A stretch of DNA of 64,000 nucleotides from Dactylosporangium siamense (GCF_016862795.1 NZ_BONQ01000024.1:156319-220318), one strand, 5' to 3'; shown: positions 34,352 through 43,969, counted from the stretch's first letter. The notes: generated by a model not told the origin, from the letters alone. Numbers and translations are program-made.

Positions 34352-34370
34352 TAAGGTTCGGCTAACCTGC
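34352..34370. promoter_or_regulatory. Iron box 2 (IdeR/DmdR-type operator)
   Basis: TAAGGTTCGGCTAACCTGC matches the same consensus at 15 of 19 positions and starts 20 bp after box 1, about two helical turns. It ends 10 bp before the efeU ATG, so bound repressor would block transcription initiation or early elongation. Confidence 0.8.
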
Positions 34371-34380
34371 GGAGCGACCG

Positions 34381-35229
34381 ATGACCGCCATCTACCTGAT
34401 CGGCCTCCGCGAAGGCCTCGAAATCACCTTGGTGGTCTCGATCCTGGTCGCCTTCCTGGTCAAGAGCGACCGCGGGCACTTGTTGAAGTTCGTGTGGGCC
34501 GGCGTCGCCGCGGCCGTGCTGCTGTCCGTCGGCTTCGCCGCCCTCCTCGAGGCCGGCGCGGCAACGCTGACCTTCGAGCAGCAGGAGCTGTTCGAGGCGT
34601 GCGCCTCGTTCGCCGCTGTCATCTTCGTCACCTGGATGATCTTCTGGATGCGCCGCATGGCCCGCCGGATGGCCGCCGAGCTGCGCGGCCGGCTCGAAGA
34701 GGCGATCCAGGTCGGCGCGTGGGCGATCGCCGGCATGGCCTTCCTCGCCGTGGTCCGTGAGGGCCTGGAGACCTCGATCCTGTTCTACGCGGCAGCGCAG
34801 GGCACGAAGGACTCCGCGGAGCCGCTGATCGGCATCAGTCTCGGCCTGCTCACCGCGGTGGTGCTCGGCTGGCTGCTCTACGCCAGTGCGGTCCGCATCA
34901 ACCTGACCCGCTTCTTCACCTGGACCGGCGCGCTGCTCGTGCTCGTCGCCGCCGGGATCTTCAAGTACGGGGTGCACGACCTGCAGGAGAGCGGCGTCCT
35001 GCCGGGCATCAACACGCACGCATACGACGTGACGGGGGTGCTGCCGCCGGACGCGTGGTACGCCGAGCTGCTCCGCGGCATGTTCAACATCACGCCGCAG
35101 CCGACGGTCCTGGAGACCGTCGCGTGGCTCGGTTACGGAATCCCGGTCCTGGTCCTGTTCCTGCTGCCCCTGCTCAAGAAGGACCCGAAGCCGGCCGCCG
35201 AACCGGCCGGCGCCGCTACCTCCGCGTAA
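34381..35229 (+). CDS. efeU: FTR1-family iron permease EfeU
   Basis: A 282-residue membrane permease for iron uptake. The two family REGLE motifs are LREGLEI (residues 9-15) and VREGLET (near residue 126), both in membrane helices. WMIFWMRRMARRMAAELRGRLEEA is a charged cytoplasmic segment, and seven hydrophobic stretches can be counted. It starts immediately after two iron boxes, with GGAG close to the ATG. efeO follows after 32 bp. Together with efeO and efeB it forms the EfeUOB ferrous/ferric iron importer. Confidence 0.95.
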   Translation: MTAIYLIGLREGLEITLVVSILVAFLVKSDRGHLLKFVWAGVAAAVLLSVGFAALLEAGAATLTFEQQELFEACASFAAVIFVTWMIFWMRRMARRMAAELRGRLEEAIQVGAWAIAGMAFLAVVREGLETSILFYAAAQGTKDSAEPLIGISLGLLTAVVLGWLLYASAVRINLTRFFTWTGALLVLVAAGIFKYGVHDLQESGVLPGINTHAYDVTGVLPPDAWYAELLRGMFNITPQPTVLETVAWLGYGIPVLVLFLLPLLKKDPKPAAEPAGAATSA

Positions 35230-35261
35230 ACGCACCCTTCCCCCCTTTTCGTAGGAGAACC

Positions 35262-36404
35262 ATGCGTACATCAGCCCTGATCGCGGTGAGTGCGGGCACG
35301 GCCGCTGCGCTGACCCTCGCCGGCTGCGGCGACAGCAAGGACGACGCGACCACGCCGGGCGCCGCCGGCACCAGCAAGATCGCCGTCACGGCGACCGACA
35401 CGGAGTGCAAGGTCGAGAAGACCGAGACCACGTCCGGCCCGGTGACGTTCACGATCAGCAACAAGGGCGCCAAGGTCACCGAGTTCTATGTCTACGCGAC
35501 CGGCGACCGGATCATGGGCGAGGTCGAGAACGTGGCACCCGGCCTGAGCCGCGAGCTCATCGTCGAGCTGCCTGCCGGCACCTACGAGACGGCCTGCAAG
35601 CCCGGCATGAGCGGCAAGGGCATCCGCGGCGGGTTCAAGGCCACCGGCGACGCCAAGCCGCTCACCGACGACGCGAAGCTCGCCCAGGCGACGCAGGACT
35701 ACCAGCGCTACGTGAAGAGCCAGACCGGCGCGCTGATCGACAAGACCACCGAGTTCGTCACCGCGGTCAAGGGCGGCGACATCGAGAAGGCCAAGACGCT
35801 CTTCCCGATCGCCCGCACGTACTGGGAGCGCATCGAGCCGGTCGCGGAGAGCTTCGGCGACCTCGACCCGGCCATCGACGCCCGCGAGGCGGATCTGGAG
35901 GCGGGCCAGGAATGGACCGGCTTCCACAAGATCGAGAAGGACCTCTGGGTCACCAAGGACGTCAGCAAGTCCGGCCCGACCGCCGACAAGCTGCTCGCCG
36001 ACGTCAAGACGATCGTCGACAAGGCCAACACGGTGCAGCTGTCCCCGCTGAACCTGGCCAACGGTGCCAAGGAACTGCTCGACGAGGTCGCCACCGGCAA
36101 GATCACCGGTGAGGAGGACACCTTCTCGCACACGGACCTGTGGGACTTCGCGGCCAACCTCGAAGGCTCCCGCGCCGCGATCGCCGCGCTCCGCCCGGTG
36201 ATCGAGGAGAAGGACGCCGCACTGGCCAAGACGCTCGAGGACAAGTTCGCCGCCGCCCAGGCCGAGCTCGACAAGCACCGCAACGGCGACGGCTGGAAGT
36301 TCCACAACGAGCTGTCCGAGGCCGACCTGAAGGCCCTCGCCGACTCGATCAACGCCCTCGCCGAGCCGATCAGCAAGGTCGCCCCGCTGGTCGCGTCCAA
36401 GTAG
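35262..36404 (+). CDS. efeO: Iron uptake lipoprotein EfeO (cupredoxin plus M75 peptidase-like domain)
   Basis: A 380-residue cell-surface protein that binds iron for EfeU. The signal ends with the lipobox LAGC (Cys near residue 21). A cupredoxin-like domain spans about residues 35-120 (GPVTFTISNKGAKVTEFYVY, ETACKPGMSGKGIRGGF). The M75 domain follows from about residue 145, with the HxxE metal-type motif in WTGFHKIEKDLW near residue 227 and DTFSHTDLWDFAANLEGSRAA. AGGAG precedes the ATG by 6 nt. Confidence 0.95.
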   Translation: MRTSALIAVSAGTAAALTLAGCGDSKDDATTPGAAGTSKIAVTATDTECKVEKTETTSGPVTFTISNKGAKVTEFYVYATGDRIMGEVENVAPGLSRELIVELPAGTYETACKPGMSGKGIRGGFKATGDAKPLTDDAKLAQATQDYQRYVKSQTGALIDKTTEFVTAVKGGDIEKAKTLFPIARTYWERIEPVAESFGDLDPAIDAREADLEAGQEWTGFHKIEKDLWVTKDVSKSGPTADKLLADVKTIVDKANTVQLSPLNLANGAKELLDEVATGKITGEEDTFSHTDLWDFAANLEGSRAAIAALRPVIEEKDAALAKTLEDKFAAAQAELDKHRNGDGWKFHNELSEADLKALADSINALAEPISKVAPLVASK

Positions 36405-36414
36405 CACCCCCGGT

Positions 36415-36439
36415 CCCGGCCTTTCACCGAAAGGCCGGG
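36415..36439 (+). terminator. Intercistronic hairpin between efeO and efeB
   Basis: CCCGGCCTTTC (36415-36425) and GAAAGGCCGGG (36429-36439) form an 11-bp perfect stem with a 3-nt loop, 10 bp after the efeO stop and 22 bp before the efeB start. It may reduce read-through into efeB or stabilise the upstream mRNA. Confidence 0.65.
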
Positions 36440-36461
36440 GCCGTCAACGAAGGGACGAGAG

Positions 36462-37721
36462 ATGGATCGCCGCAAGATGCTCGGCCTCGCCGGCGCGGGT
36501 GCCATCGGCGCCGCGGCCGCGGGCGTCGCCGGTGCCACGCTGATCGACGGCGCCACCCACCCGGCGCAGGCCGCGGACGCGGGTGCGGCGATCCCGTTCT
36601 ACGGCGAGCACCAGGCCGGGATCGTCACCCCGGCGCAGGACCGTCTGCACTTCGTCGCCTTCGACGTCATCACCGACAAGAAGGCGGAGCTGCTCGACCT
36701 GCTGGAGAAGTGGACCATGGCGGCCGCGCGGATGACGGCCGGCCGCGACGCCGGCAGCATCGGCGCGGTCAACGGGACCCAGGAGGCCGCGCCCGACGAC
36801 ACCGGTGAGGCGATCGGCCTGCCGCCGTCGGGGCTGACGCTGACGATCGGGTTCGGGGCGACGCTGTTCCGCACCGCGGAGGGCAAGGACCGCTTCGGCA
36901 TCGCGGACCGGCGCCCGGCCGCCCTGGCGGACCTGCCCCGCTTCGCCAAGGACACGCTCAAGCCGGAGATCTCCGGCGGTGACATCTGCATCCAGGCGTG
37001 CGCGCACGACCCGCAGGTCGCCGTGCACGCGGTGCGCAACCTCGCCCGCATCGGCTTCGGGGTGGTCAGCGTCCGCTGGACGCAGTTGGGCTTCGGGCGC
37101 ACCTCGTCGACCTCCCGTGGCCAGGTGACCGCCCGGAACCTGTTCGGTTTCAAGGACGGCACCGCCAACCTGAAGGCCGAGGACACCCAGTTGCTCAAGG
37201 AGCAGCTGTGGGTGCAGCAGGGTGACGGCGCGGAGTGGATGACGGGTGGCTCCTACGTCGTCACCCGCAAGATCCGTATGCTCATCGAGACCTGGGACCG
37301 CACCTCGCTCGGCGAGCAGGAGGCGATCATCGGCCGGAGCAAGGGCGAGGGCGCGCCGCACGGTGGGAAGGCGGAGTTCGACCTGCCGAAGTTCGACGCG
37401 AAGGGCGCCGACGGGGAGCCGCTCATCGCGGCGGACGCGCACGTGCGACTCTCGCACCCGGACGCCAACGACGGCGCCAGGCTGCTGCGCCGCGGCTACA
37501 ACTTCGTCGATGGCTCGGACGGGCTCGGCCGCCTCGACGCCGGGCTGTTCTTCATCGCGTATCAGCGTGACCCGCGGAAACAGTTCGTGCCCGTACAAAC
37601 TCGGCTTTCGCGACAGGACACTCTGAACGAGTACATCCGCCATGTGTCAAGTGGTTTGTTCGCCTGCCCTCCGGGCATCCGTGCCGCCGACGACTACTGG
37701 GGTCGGGCACTCTTCGCGTAG
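36462..37721 (+). CDS. efeB: Dyp-type heme peroxidase EfeB, Tat-exported
   Basis: A 419-residue DyP peroxidase, the third EfeUOB component. The N-terminus MDRRKMLGLAGAG is a twin-arginine signal with cleavage probably after AQA near residue 35. The peroxidase signature GFKDGTAN (GxxDG, Asp near residue 230) and the likely proximal heme His in HVRLSHPDAN (near 332) are present, as is TIGFGATLFRT. It would oxidise ferrous iron or release iron from heme outside the membrane. Start supported by GGGACGAGAG upstream. Confidence 0.94.
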   Translation: MDRRKMLGLAGAGAIGAAAAGVAGATLIDGATHPAQAADAGAAIPFYGEHQAGIVTPAQDRLHFVAFDVITDKKAELLDLLEKWTMAAARMTAGRDAGSIGAVNGTQEAAPDDTGEAIGLPPSGLTLTIGFGATLFRTAEGKDRFGIADRRPAALADLPRFAKDTLKPEISGGDICIQACAHDPQVAVHAVRNLARIGFGVVSVRWTQLGFGRTSSTSRGQVTARNLFGFKDGTANLKAEDTQLLKEQLWVQQGDGAEWMTGGSYVVTRKIRMLIETWDRTSLGEQEAIIGRSKGEGAPHGGKAEFDLPKFDAKGADGEPLIAADAHVRLSHPDANDGARLLRRGYNFVDGSDGLGRLDAGLFFIAYQRDPRKQFVPVQTRLSRQDTLNEYIRHVSSGLFACPPGIRAADDYWGRALFA

Positions 37722-38006
37722 ATTCGACACATTTGAACGTGTGTTTCTCGGATATTTCGGGCGCAAGTCGGCAAGATCTACTTTCACCATCTGTAACAAA
37801 AGGACTTCGGAACGTCCATTTCGTTGGGCAAATGGTCAGGCAACAGTCCGCATAACGGGACAGTTACGAATCTCTACATCCTCTATGCAGGTAGCCCCTC
37901 GCGTCGTTTCCTTTAGGCACCACAACGCAGCCCGGTTGGCCCACGGTCGTGCCCGCGACCGCGGACTCCATCGTGGCCAGGGCTGTCGTTCCTGACTGGA
38001 GGAGAC
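37722..38006 (+). promoter_or_regulatory. AT-richer promoter region of the oligopeptide ABC operon
   Basis: These 285 bp have the lowest GC in the window (for example 37735-37900) and no convincing gene. They must contain the promoter of the transporter operon. A GGAGGAG ribosome binding site ends 6 nt before the ATG at 38007. No single -35/-10 pair stands out. Confidence 0.5.
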
Positions 38007-39764
38007 ATGCGCACGAGATCGAAGGGGCTTACCGGCCTCATCGCGGTCGCGGCGGCTTCGCTGCTCACGTTGACCGCCTGCGGTGGCGGGAGTGACAGCA
38101 ACAAGGAGACGCCGACGTCCAACGCCGGCTTCGCCGATTGCGAGAAGAGCCCGAACACCTGCAACAGCGGCAACACCAAGCCGGGCGGTGAATACATCTT
38201 CGGCCTCGAGCAGAGCTTCACCAGCTGGAACATCAACACCGAAGAGGGCAACACGCTCGTCGCGGCGCAGGCGCTGTCGGGCGTCATCCCTCAGGTCTTC
38301 AAGTCCGACCCGAGCGGCACGCTGCAGCTCAACTCAGACCTCCTGGCCTCGGCCGAGCTGACGAACCAGAACCCGCAGACCGTGGTCTACAAGATCAAGC
38401 CGGACGCGGTGTGGAACGACGGCACGGCCATCAGCGCCGACGACTTCATTCTTGCCTGGAAGCAGAACTCCGGTAAGAAGGAGCACTGCTCCGAGTGCAC
38501 CCCGGCCAGCACCTCCGGCTACGACCTGATCAAGACCATCGTCGGGTCGGACAACGGCAAGACGGTGACGGTGACCTTCGAGGACGGCAAGACCTACGCC
38601 GACTGGAAGGGCCTGTACTCCACCGACGGTCTGTACCCGGCCCACCTCGCGACCAAGCAGGGCTTCGACCTGAACAAGCCGGAGGGCGTCAACAGCGCCG
38701 CCAACTGGTTCAGCGAGACCGTGCCGACCTGGTCCGGTGGCCCGCTGGTGATCGACACGTTCAACAAGGACCAGTCGCTGGTGCTGAAGAAGAACGACAA
38801 GTGGTACGGCAAGGTCAAGCCGTCGCTGGACAAGGTCGTCTTCAAGTTCATCATCGACCAGGGCAGCGTCATCCCGGCCCTGAAGAACAAGGAGATCACC
38901 GGCATGTCGCCGCAGCCGAACGCGGCTCTGGTGAACGGCGCGGCTGAGACCCCCGGCGTGATCTACCGCATCGGTCACGGGTACCAGTGGGAGCACCTGG
39001 ACCTGAACCTGAAGAACAAGTACCTGGCCGACGTCGCGCTGCGCCAGGCGATCTTCACCGCGATCAACGTCAAGTCGGTCATCGACAAGACCTACGGCGT
39101 GTTCGACAAGGCCGCGAAGCCGCTCGGCAGCCACAACTTCTTCCCGGGCGACCCGAACTACAAGGACGTCGTGTCCCCGACGGGCCAGGGCTCCGGTGAC
39201 GTCGAGAAGGCCAAGAAGATCCTGACCGACGCCGGCTACAAGATCGAGGGCGGCAAGCTCATCACGAAGACCGGCGAGGCCGTGCCGACGCTGCGCTTCC
39301 GTCACACCAAGGGCAACCAGCTGCGCGCCACCACCGGCGAGCTGGTCCAGGCGGCGCTGAAGAACATCGGTCTGGACATCAAGATCGAGGTCACCGAGAC
39401 GCTGGGCAAGACGCTCTCGACCGCCGACTACGACATGATCATCTTCGCCTGGGTCGGCAGCCCGCTCTACCAGGGTGCGGCCGAGCAGAACTGGGTCACC
39501 GGCAACGGCGGCAACTACGGCAGCTACTCCAACGCCGAGGTTGACAAGCTGACCAACGACGGCGCCCGCTCGCTCGACCCGAAGAAGGCCGCCGACCTGA
39601 TCAACCAGGGCGACGAGCTCATGTCGAAGGAAGCCTACGTCCTGCCGATCGCGCAGAAGCCCACGCTGACGTTCACCTACTCGGACTACGTCAACGTCCG
39701 GGACAACGCGACGCAGTGGAGCCCGACGTACAACATCCAGGAGTGGGGCCAGAAAGCGGCCTGA
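38007..39764 (+). CDS. oppA: Oligopeptide-type ABC transporter substrate-binding lipoprotein
   Basis: A 585-residue solute-binding protein of the OppA/DppA (SBP_bac_5) family. The signal ends in lipobox LTACGGG (Cys near residue 25). The mature protein opens with a Cys-containing segment (FADCEKSPNTCNSGN) that may form a disulfide. Family regions include YKIKPDAVWNDGTAISADDFILAWK, YQWEHLDLNLKNKYLADVALRQAIF and KILTDAGYKIEGGKL. It heads a five-gene operon. A 13-bp hairpin separates it from the permease, which should let it be made in excess over the membrane parts. Ligand could be peptides, nickel or other compounds. Confidence 0.92.
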   Translation: MRTRSKGLTGLIAVAAASLLTLTACGGGSDSNKETPTSNAGFADCEKSPNTCNSGNTKPGGEYIFGLEQSFTSWNINTEEGNTLVAAQALSGVIPQVFKSDPSGTLQLNSDLLASAELTNQNPQTVVYKIKPDAVWNDGTAISADDFILAWKQNSGKKEHCSECTPASTSGYDLIKTIVGSDNGKTVTVTFEDGKTYADWKGLYSTDGLYPAHLATKQGFDLNKPEGVNSAANWFSETVPTWSGGPLVIDTFNKDQSLVLKKNDKWYGKVKPSLDKVVFKFIIDQGSVIPALKNKEITGMSPQPNAALVNGAAETPGVIYRIGHGYQWEHLDLNLKNKYLADVALRQAIFTAINVKSVIDKTYGVFDKAAKPLGSHNFFPGDPNYKDVVSPTGQGSGDVEKAKKILTDAGYKIEGGKLITKTGEAVPTLRFRHTKGNQLRATTGELVQAALKNIGLDIKIEVTETLGKTLSTADYDMIIFAWVGSPLYQGAAEQNWVTGNGGNYGSYSNAEVDKLTNDGARSLDPKKAADLINQGDELMSKEAYVLPIAQKPTLTFTYSDYVNVRDNATQWSPTYNIQEWGQKAA

Positions 39765-39780
39765 CGCACCGGATCTACGG

Positions 39781-39811
39781 GGACCCCGGACGCCGCGTGC
39801 GTCCGGGGTCC
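39781..39811 (+). terminator. Attenuating hairpin between the binding protein and permease genes
   Basis: GGACCCCGGACGC (39781-39793) and GCGTCCGGGGTCC (39799-39811) form a perfect 13-bp stem with a 5-nt loop, 16 bp after the stop of the binding protein. It lies inside the operon, so partial termination or mRNA protection is likely. Confidence 0.75.
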
Positions 39812-39842
39812 TCCCGCACCTGCCAATAAGCGGAGGAAACTC

Positions 39843-40829
39843 ATGATCGCCTATGCGGTGCGCCGGCTCCTGATCGGAATTCCGGTGCTCATCGCCGCCT
39901 CGATATTCGTGTTCGTCATCGCCTCGCTGTCGGGCAACCCGATCGACGACATGGAAGCGCGGAACCCACCGGTCCCGCTCGAGACCCGACAGCTCGAGGC
40001 CCACCGGCTCGGGCTCGACAAGCCCCTCGTCCAGCGGTACGTCAACTGGTTGGGCGACCTCGTCCTGCACGGCGACTTCGGGCAGTCCACCGAGAAGACG
40101 CTCAACATCGGCGACCAGATCGGCGACCGGCTGTGGGTCACGCTGCGGCTGGTCTTCGTGGCCATGCTGCTGGCCGTCCTCCTCGCCGTGATCTCCGGCG
40201 TGCTGAGCGCCGTCAAGCAGTACAGCAAGGTCGACTACGGGTTCACCTTCGTCGGCTTCCTCGCCCTGTCGATCCCGTCGTTCTGGCTCGCGCTGCTGCT
40301 CAAGGAGGCCGGCGTCGCGTACAACCAGAGCACCGGCTCCCAGGTCTTCTACACACTCGGCGACCAGGACTACAACCACGACAGCTTCGACACGTGGGGC
40401 AAGATCACCGATATCGCGGGCCACATGGTCCTGCCCACCATCTCGCTGACGTTGATCACGTACGCGGCCTGGAGCCGGTATCAGCGCAGCGCGATGCTGG
40501 AGGTCCTCAACAGCGACTACGTGCGGCTGGCCCGATCCAAGGGACTGCGCAGCCGCCAGGTGATGGTCCGCCACGCCCTGCGCACCGCGCTGATCCCCCT
40601 CGCCACGATCACGGCCGTCGACATCGGCGGGATCTTCGGCGGCGCGGTGATCACCGAGACCGTCTTCAACTGGTCCGGCATGGGTGTCTACCTGCTGGAA
40701 TCCGTCACCCGGCGGGACGTCAACTCATTGCTGGCCTGGCTGCTCGTCTCCGGCATCGTGGTGATCGTCTTCAACATCGTCGCCGACCTCCTCTATGCGG
40801 TGCTGGACCCGAGGATCCGTTATGAGTAA
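39843..40829 (+). CDS. oppB: Oligopeptide ABC transporter permease (OppB type)
   Basis: A 328-residue permease. Helix 1 spans residues 9-29 (LLIGIPVLIAASIFVFVIA). The family N-terminal domain has LGLDKPLVQRYVNWLGDLVLHGDFGQS. Permease helices follow from about residue 95. The EAA loop YVRLARSKGLRSRQVMVRHALR is near residue 223. GGAGG lies 6 nt before the ATG. The end overlaps oppC by 8 bp. Confidence 0.94.
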   Translation: MIAYAVRRLLIGIPVLIAASIFVFVIASLSGNPIDDMEARNPPVPLETRQLEAHRLGLDKPLVQRYVNWLGDLVLHGDFGQSTEKTLNIGDQIGDRLWVTLRLVFVAMLLAVLLAVISGVLSAVKQYSKVDYGFTFVGFLALSIPSFWLALLLKEAGVAYNQSTGSQVFYTLGDQDYNHDSFDTWGKITDIAGHMVLPTISLTLITYAAWSRYQRSAMLEVLNSDYVRLARSKGLRSRQVMVRHALRTALIPLATITAVDIGGIFGGAVITETVFNWSGMGVYLLESVTRRDVNSLLAWLLVSGIVVIVFNIVADLLYAVLDPRIRYE

Positions 40830-41733
40830 CTCACTGGTCACCAAGGCCCCCGTGGCCACCCCCGTCCTCACCACGCGCCAACGCAGCCAGCTGGAGCTCG
40901 TGCTCCGCCGCTTCCTGCGGCACCGCCTCGCCGTCGGCAGCCTCGTGCTGTTCCTGCTCATCGTCCTGTTCGCGTTCGTCGGTCCGCTGCTGTGGAAGTA
41001 CGACTACGCCTACATCGACGGCCCCAGCTTCTCCCCGCCCTCGGCGGAGTATCCGCTCGGCACCGACCAGGCCGGCCACGACCTGCTCGGCCAGAGCATG
41101 CGCGGCACCCAGCAGTCACTGAAGATCTCGCTGCTGGTCGCCCTGATCGCCACCACGTTCGGCTCGCTGTGGGGCGCGATCGCCGGCTTCTACCGCGGCT
41201 GGGCCGACGGCCTGCTCATGCGCATCGCCGACGTGGTCCTCACCCTGCCGAGCATCGCCATCGCGGTGACCCTGTCGGTCAACCTCCAGGGCGGCGCCAG
41301 CTGGTGGGGCCTCGCCCTCGTGCTGTCGTTCCTGGCCTGGGCCGGCATCTCCCGGGTGGTCCGCGGCGTCGTGCTCTCCCTGCGCGAGCAGGAGTTCGTC
41401 GAGGCGGCCAAGGCGATGGGCGCCAGCGACCTGCGCATCATCGTGCGGCACCTGCTGCCCAACGCGCTCGGCACGATCATCGTCGCGGCGACGGTGACGA
41501 TCGCGACCACGATCCTCGCCGAGACCGCGCTGTCCTTCATCGGCTTCGGCGTGCAGCGCCCGGACACCTCCCTGGGCCTGCTCATCAACGACGCCAAGCT
41601 CTCCGTGCAGGACCAGCCGTGGCTGTTCTACTTCCCGGGCCTGTTCATCATCCTCATCGCGCTGACCGTCAACTTCATCGGTGACGGCATGCGCGACGCG
41701 TTCGACCCCCGACAGACACTGGTGCGCCGATGA
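40822..41733 (+). CDS. oppC: Oligopeptide ABC transporter permease (OppC type)
   Basis: A 303-residue permease with the OppC N-terminal domain: helix at about residues 38-60 (LAVGSLVLFLLIVLFAFVGPLL), then PSAEYPLGTDQAGHDLLGQSM. The EAA loop EFVEAAKAMGASDLRIIVRHLLPN is near residue 193, and ETALSFIGFGVQRPDTSLG is typical of OppC/DppC. ATG 40822 overlaps the oppB stop, and its own TGA overlaps the oppD ATG. Confidence 0.94.
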   Translation: MSNSLVTKAPVATPVLTTRQRSQLELVLRRFLRHRLAVGSLVLFLLIVLFAFVGPLLWKYDYAYIDGPSFSPPSAEYPLGTDQAGHDLLGQSMRGTQQSLKISLLVALIATTFGSLWGAIAGFYRGWADGLLMRIADVVLTLPSIAIAVTLSVNLQGGASWWGLALVLSFLAWAGISRVVRGVVLSLREQEFVEAAKAMGASDLRIIVRHLLPNALGTIIVAATVTIATTILAETALSFIGFGVQRPDTSLGLLINDAKLSVQDQPWLFYFPGLFIILIALTVNFIGDGMRDAFDPRQTLVRR

Positions 41734-42920
41734 CCATCGAACTGAACGCCCGATCCACCGCGACGGACACCGTCCTGGAGGTCGACAACCTCTCCGTCTC
41801 GTTCCCCACCGAGGACGGCCTGGTCAAGGCGGTCCGCGGGGTGTCCTACACCCTTCGGCGCGGAGAGACGCTGGGCATCGTCGGCGAGTCGGGCTCCGGC
41901 AAGTCGGTCACGTCGCTGGCGCTCATGGGCCTGCTGCCAGGCTCCGCGAAGATCACCGGCTCGGCCCGCTTCCGCGGCGAGGAGCTGCTGGGCAAGAACG
42001 ACCGCGAGATGAGCAAGATCCGCGGCAAGCACCTGGCGATGATCTTCCAGGACCCGCTGACCTCGCTCAACCCGGTCTACCCCATCGGCAAGCAGATCGC
42101 CGAGGCCGTCCTGGTGCACCACGACGTCAGCAAGCGGGCCGCCTGGGAGCGGGCGGTCGACCTGCTCAAGGTCGTCGGCATCCCGTTTCCGGAGCAGCGG
42201 GTCAACAACTACCCGCACGAGATGTCCGGCGGCATGCGCCAGCGGGTCGTCATCGCCATCGCGATGGCCAACAACCCCGAGGTCATGATCGCCGACGAGC
42301 CGACCACCGCGCTCGACGTCACCGTCCAGGCGCAGGTCCTGGAGGCCCTCGAGGCGGCCCGCACCGAGATCGGCGCCGCACTGGTGCTCATCACGCACGA
42401 CCTCGGCGTCATCGCCGGACACGCCGACCGGGTCTGCGTCATGTACGCCGGCAAGCTGGTCGAGTCGGGCACCGTCGACGACATCTTCTACCGCCCGCGG
42501 ATGCCCTACGCCCTCGGCCTGCTCGGCAGCCTGCCGCGCGTCGACGAGGGCCGCGACGCCCGGCTCACCCCGATCGTCGGCACCCCGCCGTCGCTGCTCA
42601 ACCTGCCGCCCGGCTGCCCGTTCCGCCCCCGCTGCCCGCTCGCCCAGGACATCTGCGACGAGGTCGAACCCGACCTGGTCACGGTCGACGCCGGCGGCCA
42701 GCACACCGCGGCCTGCCACTTCAGCACCCAGCTCGTCGACACCCAGGCCACCGATGTCTTCGCGGTGACCTCCGTCGACGTGGACACCGAGGAGGTCGCG
42801 GTGGCCGACACGGACCTGGTCGCGGACACGGACCTGGTCGCGGACACGGACCTGATCGCCGACACGCGCCCCGTCGCCGACACGCGCCTTGCCGCAGACA
42901 CATCCGAGGACGCCTCATGA
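41730..42920 (+). CDS. oppD: Oligopeptide ABC transporter ATP-binding protein (OppD type) with repetitive C-terminal tail
   Basis: A 396-residue ATPase. Walker [10 protein letters not shown] is near residue 51, the signature MSGGMRQR near residue 164, Walker [13 protein letters not shown] near residue 188 and the H-loop LITHDLG. The oligopeptide C-terminal extension has [14 protein letters not shown], which in relatives binds a [4Fe-4S] cluster. Ordinary OppD ends about here (~330-345 residues). This one continues for some 55 acidic residues, of which the last ~37 are a hexapeptide repeat (ADTDLV). ATGA overlaps at both ends. Confidence 0.93.
   Translation: MTIELNARSTATDTVLEVDNLSVSFPTEDGLVKAVRGVSYTLRRGETLGIVGESGSGKSVTSLALMGLLPGSAKITGSARFRGEELLGKNDREMSKIRGKHLAMIFQDPLTSLNPVYPIGKQIAEAVLVHHDVSKRAAWERAVDLLKVVGIPFPEQRVNNYPHEMSGGMRQRVVIAIAMANNPEVMIADEPTTALDVTVQAQVLEALEAARTEIGAALVLITHDLGVIAGHADRVCVMYAGKLVESGTVDDIFYRPRMPYALGLLGSLPRVDEGRDARLTPIVGTPPSLLNLPPGCPFRPRCPLAQDICDEVEPDLVTVDAGGQHTAACHFSTQLVDTQATDVFAVTSVDVDTEEVAVADTDLVADTDLVADTDLIADTRPVADTRLAADTSEDAS
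42804..42902 (+). repeat. 18-bp tandem repeat encoding ADTDLV units at the end of oppD
   Basis: Five full units start at 42804, 42822, 42840, 42858 and 42876, with a partial one at 42894. The first three are nearly identical (GCSGACACGGACCTGGTC) and encode ADTDL(V/I). The last ones have diverged to ADTRPV and ADTRLA. Confidence 0.9.
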
Positions 42921-43957
42921 CCATCGACACCTCGAAACCGGCCGCGACCGGGACGGTCATCTCCGCCCGCAACCTGGTCAAGCACTTCCCGGTCCGCTCC
43001 AGGGGCATCCTGCGCCGGCGGATCGGCGAGGTGCACGCCGTCTGCGACGTCTCCTTCGACATCGGTGCCACCGAGACCCTCGGCCTGGTCGGCGAGTCCG
43101 GCTGCGGCAAGTCGACCACGGCCCGGCTGCTGCTCAACCTGATCCGCCCGACCAGCGGCGAGATCCATTACGCGGGCAAGGACCTGGCCCAGCTGTCCCG
43201 GTCGCAGATGCGGCCGCTGCGCCGCGACCTGCAGATCGTGTTCCAGGACCCGTTCGCGTCCCTGGACCCGCGCATGACCGTCTTCGAGATCATCGCCGAG
43301 CCGCTCCGGATCCACGGCCTGTTCTCCGGTGGCGGCGCGGCGAAGGTACGCGAGCTGATGTCGACGGTCGGCCTCAACTCCGAGCACGGCAACCGCTACC
43401 CGCACGAGTTCTCCGGCGGACAGCGCCAGCGCATCGGCATCGCCCGGGCCCTCGCGCTGCGCCCGAAGGTCCTGGTCCTCGACGAACCGGTGTCCGCCCT
43501 GGACGTCTCCATCCAGGCCGGCGTCATCAACCTCCTCGAGGACCTGCAACACGAGCTCGGCCTGTCCTACCTCTTCGTCTCCCACGACCTGTCCGTGGTC
43601 CGGCACATCGCCCACCGCGTCGCGGTCATGTACCTCGGCCGCATCGTCGAGACGGCAACCGTGGAGGACCTGTTCACGAAGGCGTCCCACCCGTACACGC
43701 AGGCGCTGATCTCGGCGATTCCACTGCCGGACCCGCGCAAGGAGCGAGTCCGGCAACGGATCCTGCTCACCGGCGACGTGCCCAGCCCGGTGAGCCCGCC
43801 GAGCGGTTGCCGCTTCCGGACCCGCTGCCCGAAGTTCGCCGAACAACTCAGCGGACCCGAACGCGAACTGTGCATCAACGAGGTGCCGGCCCTGACCGAC
43901 CGCGGCCAGGGTCACCGCAGCGCCTGTCACTACGCCGAGGCCGTCAAACTGGTCTAG
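42917..43957 (+). CDS. oppF: Oligopeptide ABC transporter ATP-binding protein (OppF type)
   Basis: A 346-residue ATPase partner of OppD. Walker [10 protein letters not shown] is near residue 58, the signature FSGGQRQR near residue 161, Walker [13 protein letters not shown] near residue 183 and the H-loop [10 protein letters not shown]. The C-terminal extension has [14 protein letters not shown], the iron-sulfur-type Cys motif of the family. [20 protein letters not shown] is OppF/DppF-like. The start overlaps the oppD stop (ATGA). Last gene of the operon, followed by a hairpin. Confidence 0.94.
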   Translation: MTIDTSKPAATGTVISARNLVKHFPVRSRGILRRRIGEVHAVCDVSFDIGATETLGLVGESGCGKSTTARLLLNLIRPTSGEIHYAGKDLAQLSRSQMRPLRRDLQIVFQDPFASLDPRMTVFEIIAEPLRIHGLFSGGGAAKVRELMSTVGLNSEHGNRYPHEFSGGQRQRIGIARALALRPKVLVLDEPVSALDVSIQAGVINLLEDLQHELGLSYLFVSHDLSVVRHIAHRVAVMYLGRIVETATVEDLFTKASHPYTQALISAIPLPDPRKERVRQRILLTGDVPSPVSPPSGCRFRTRCPKFAEQLSGPERELCINEVPALTDRGQGHRSACHYAEAVKLV

Positions 43958-43969
43958 GCGTCCTCCGCC

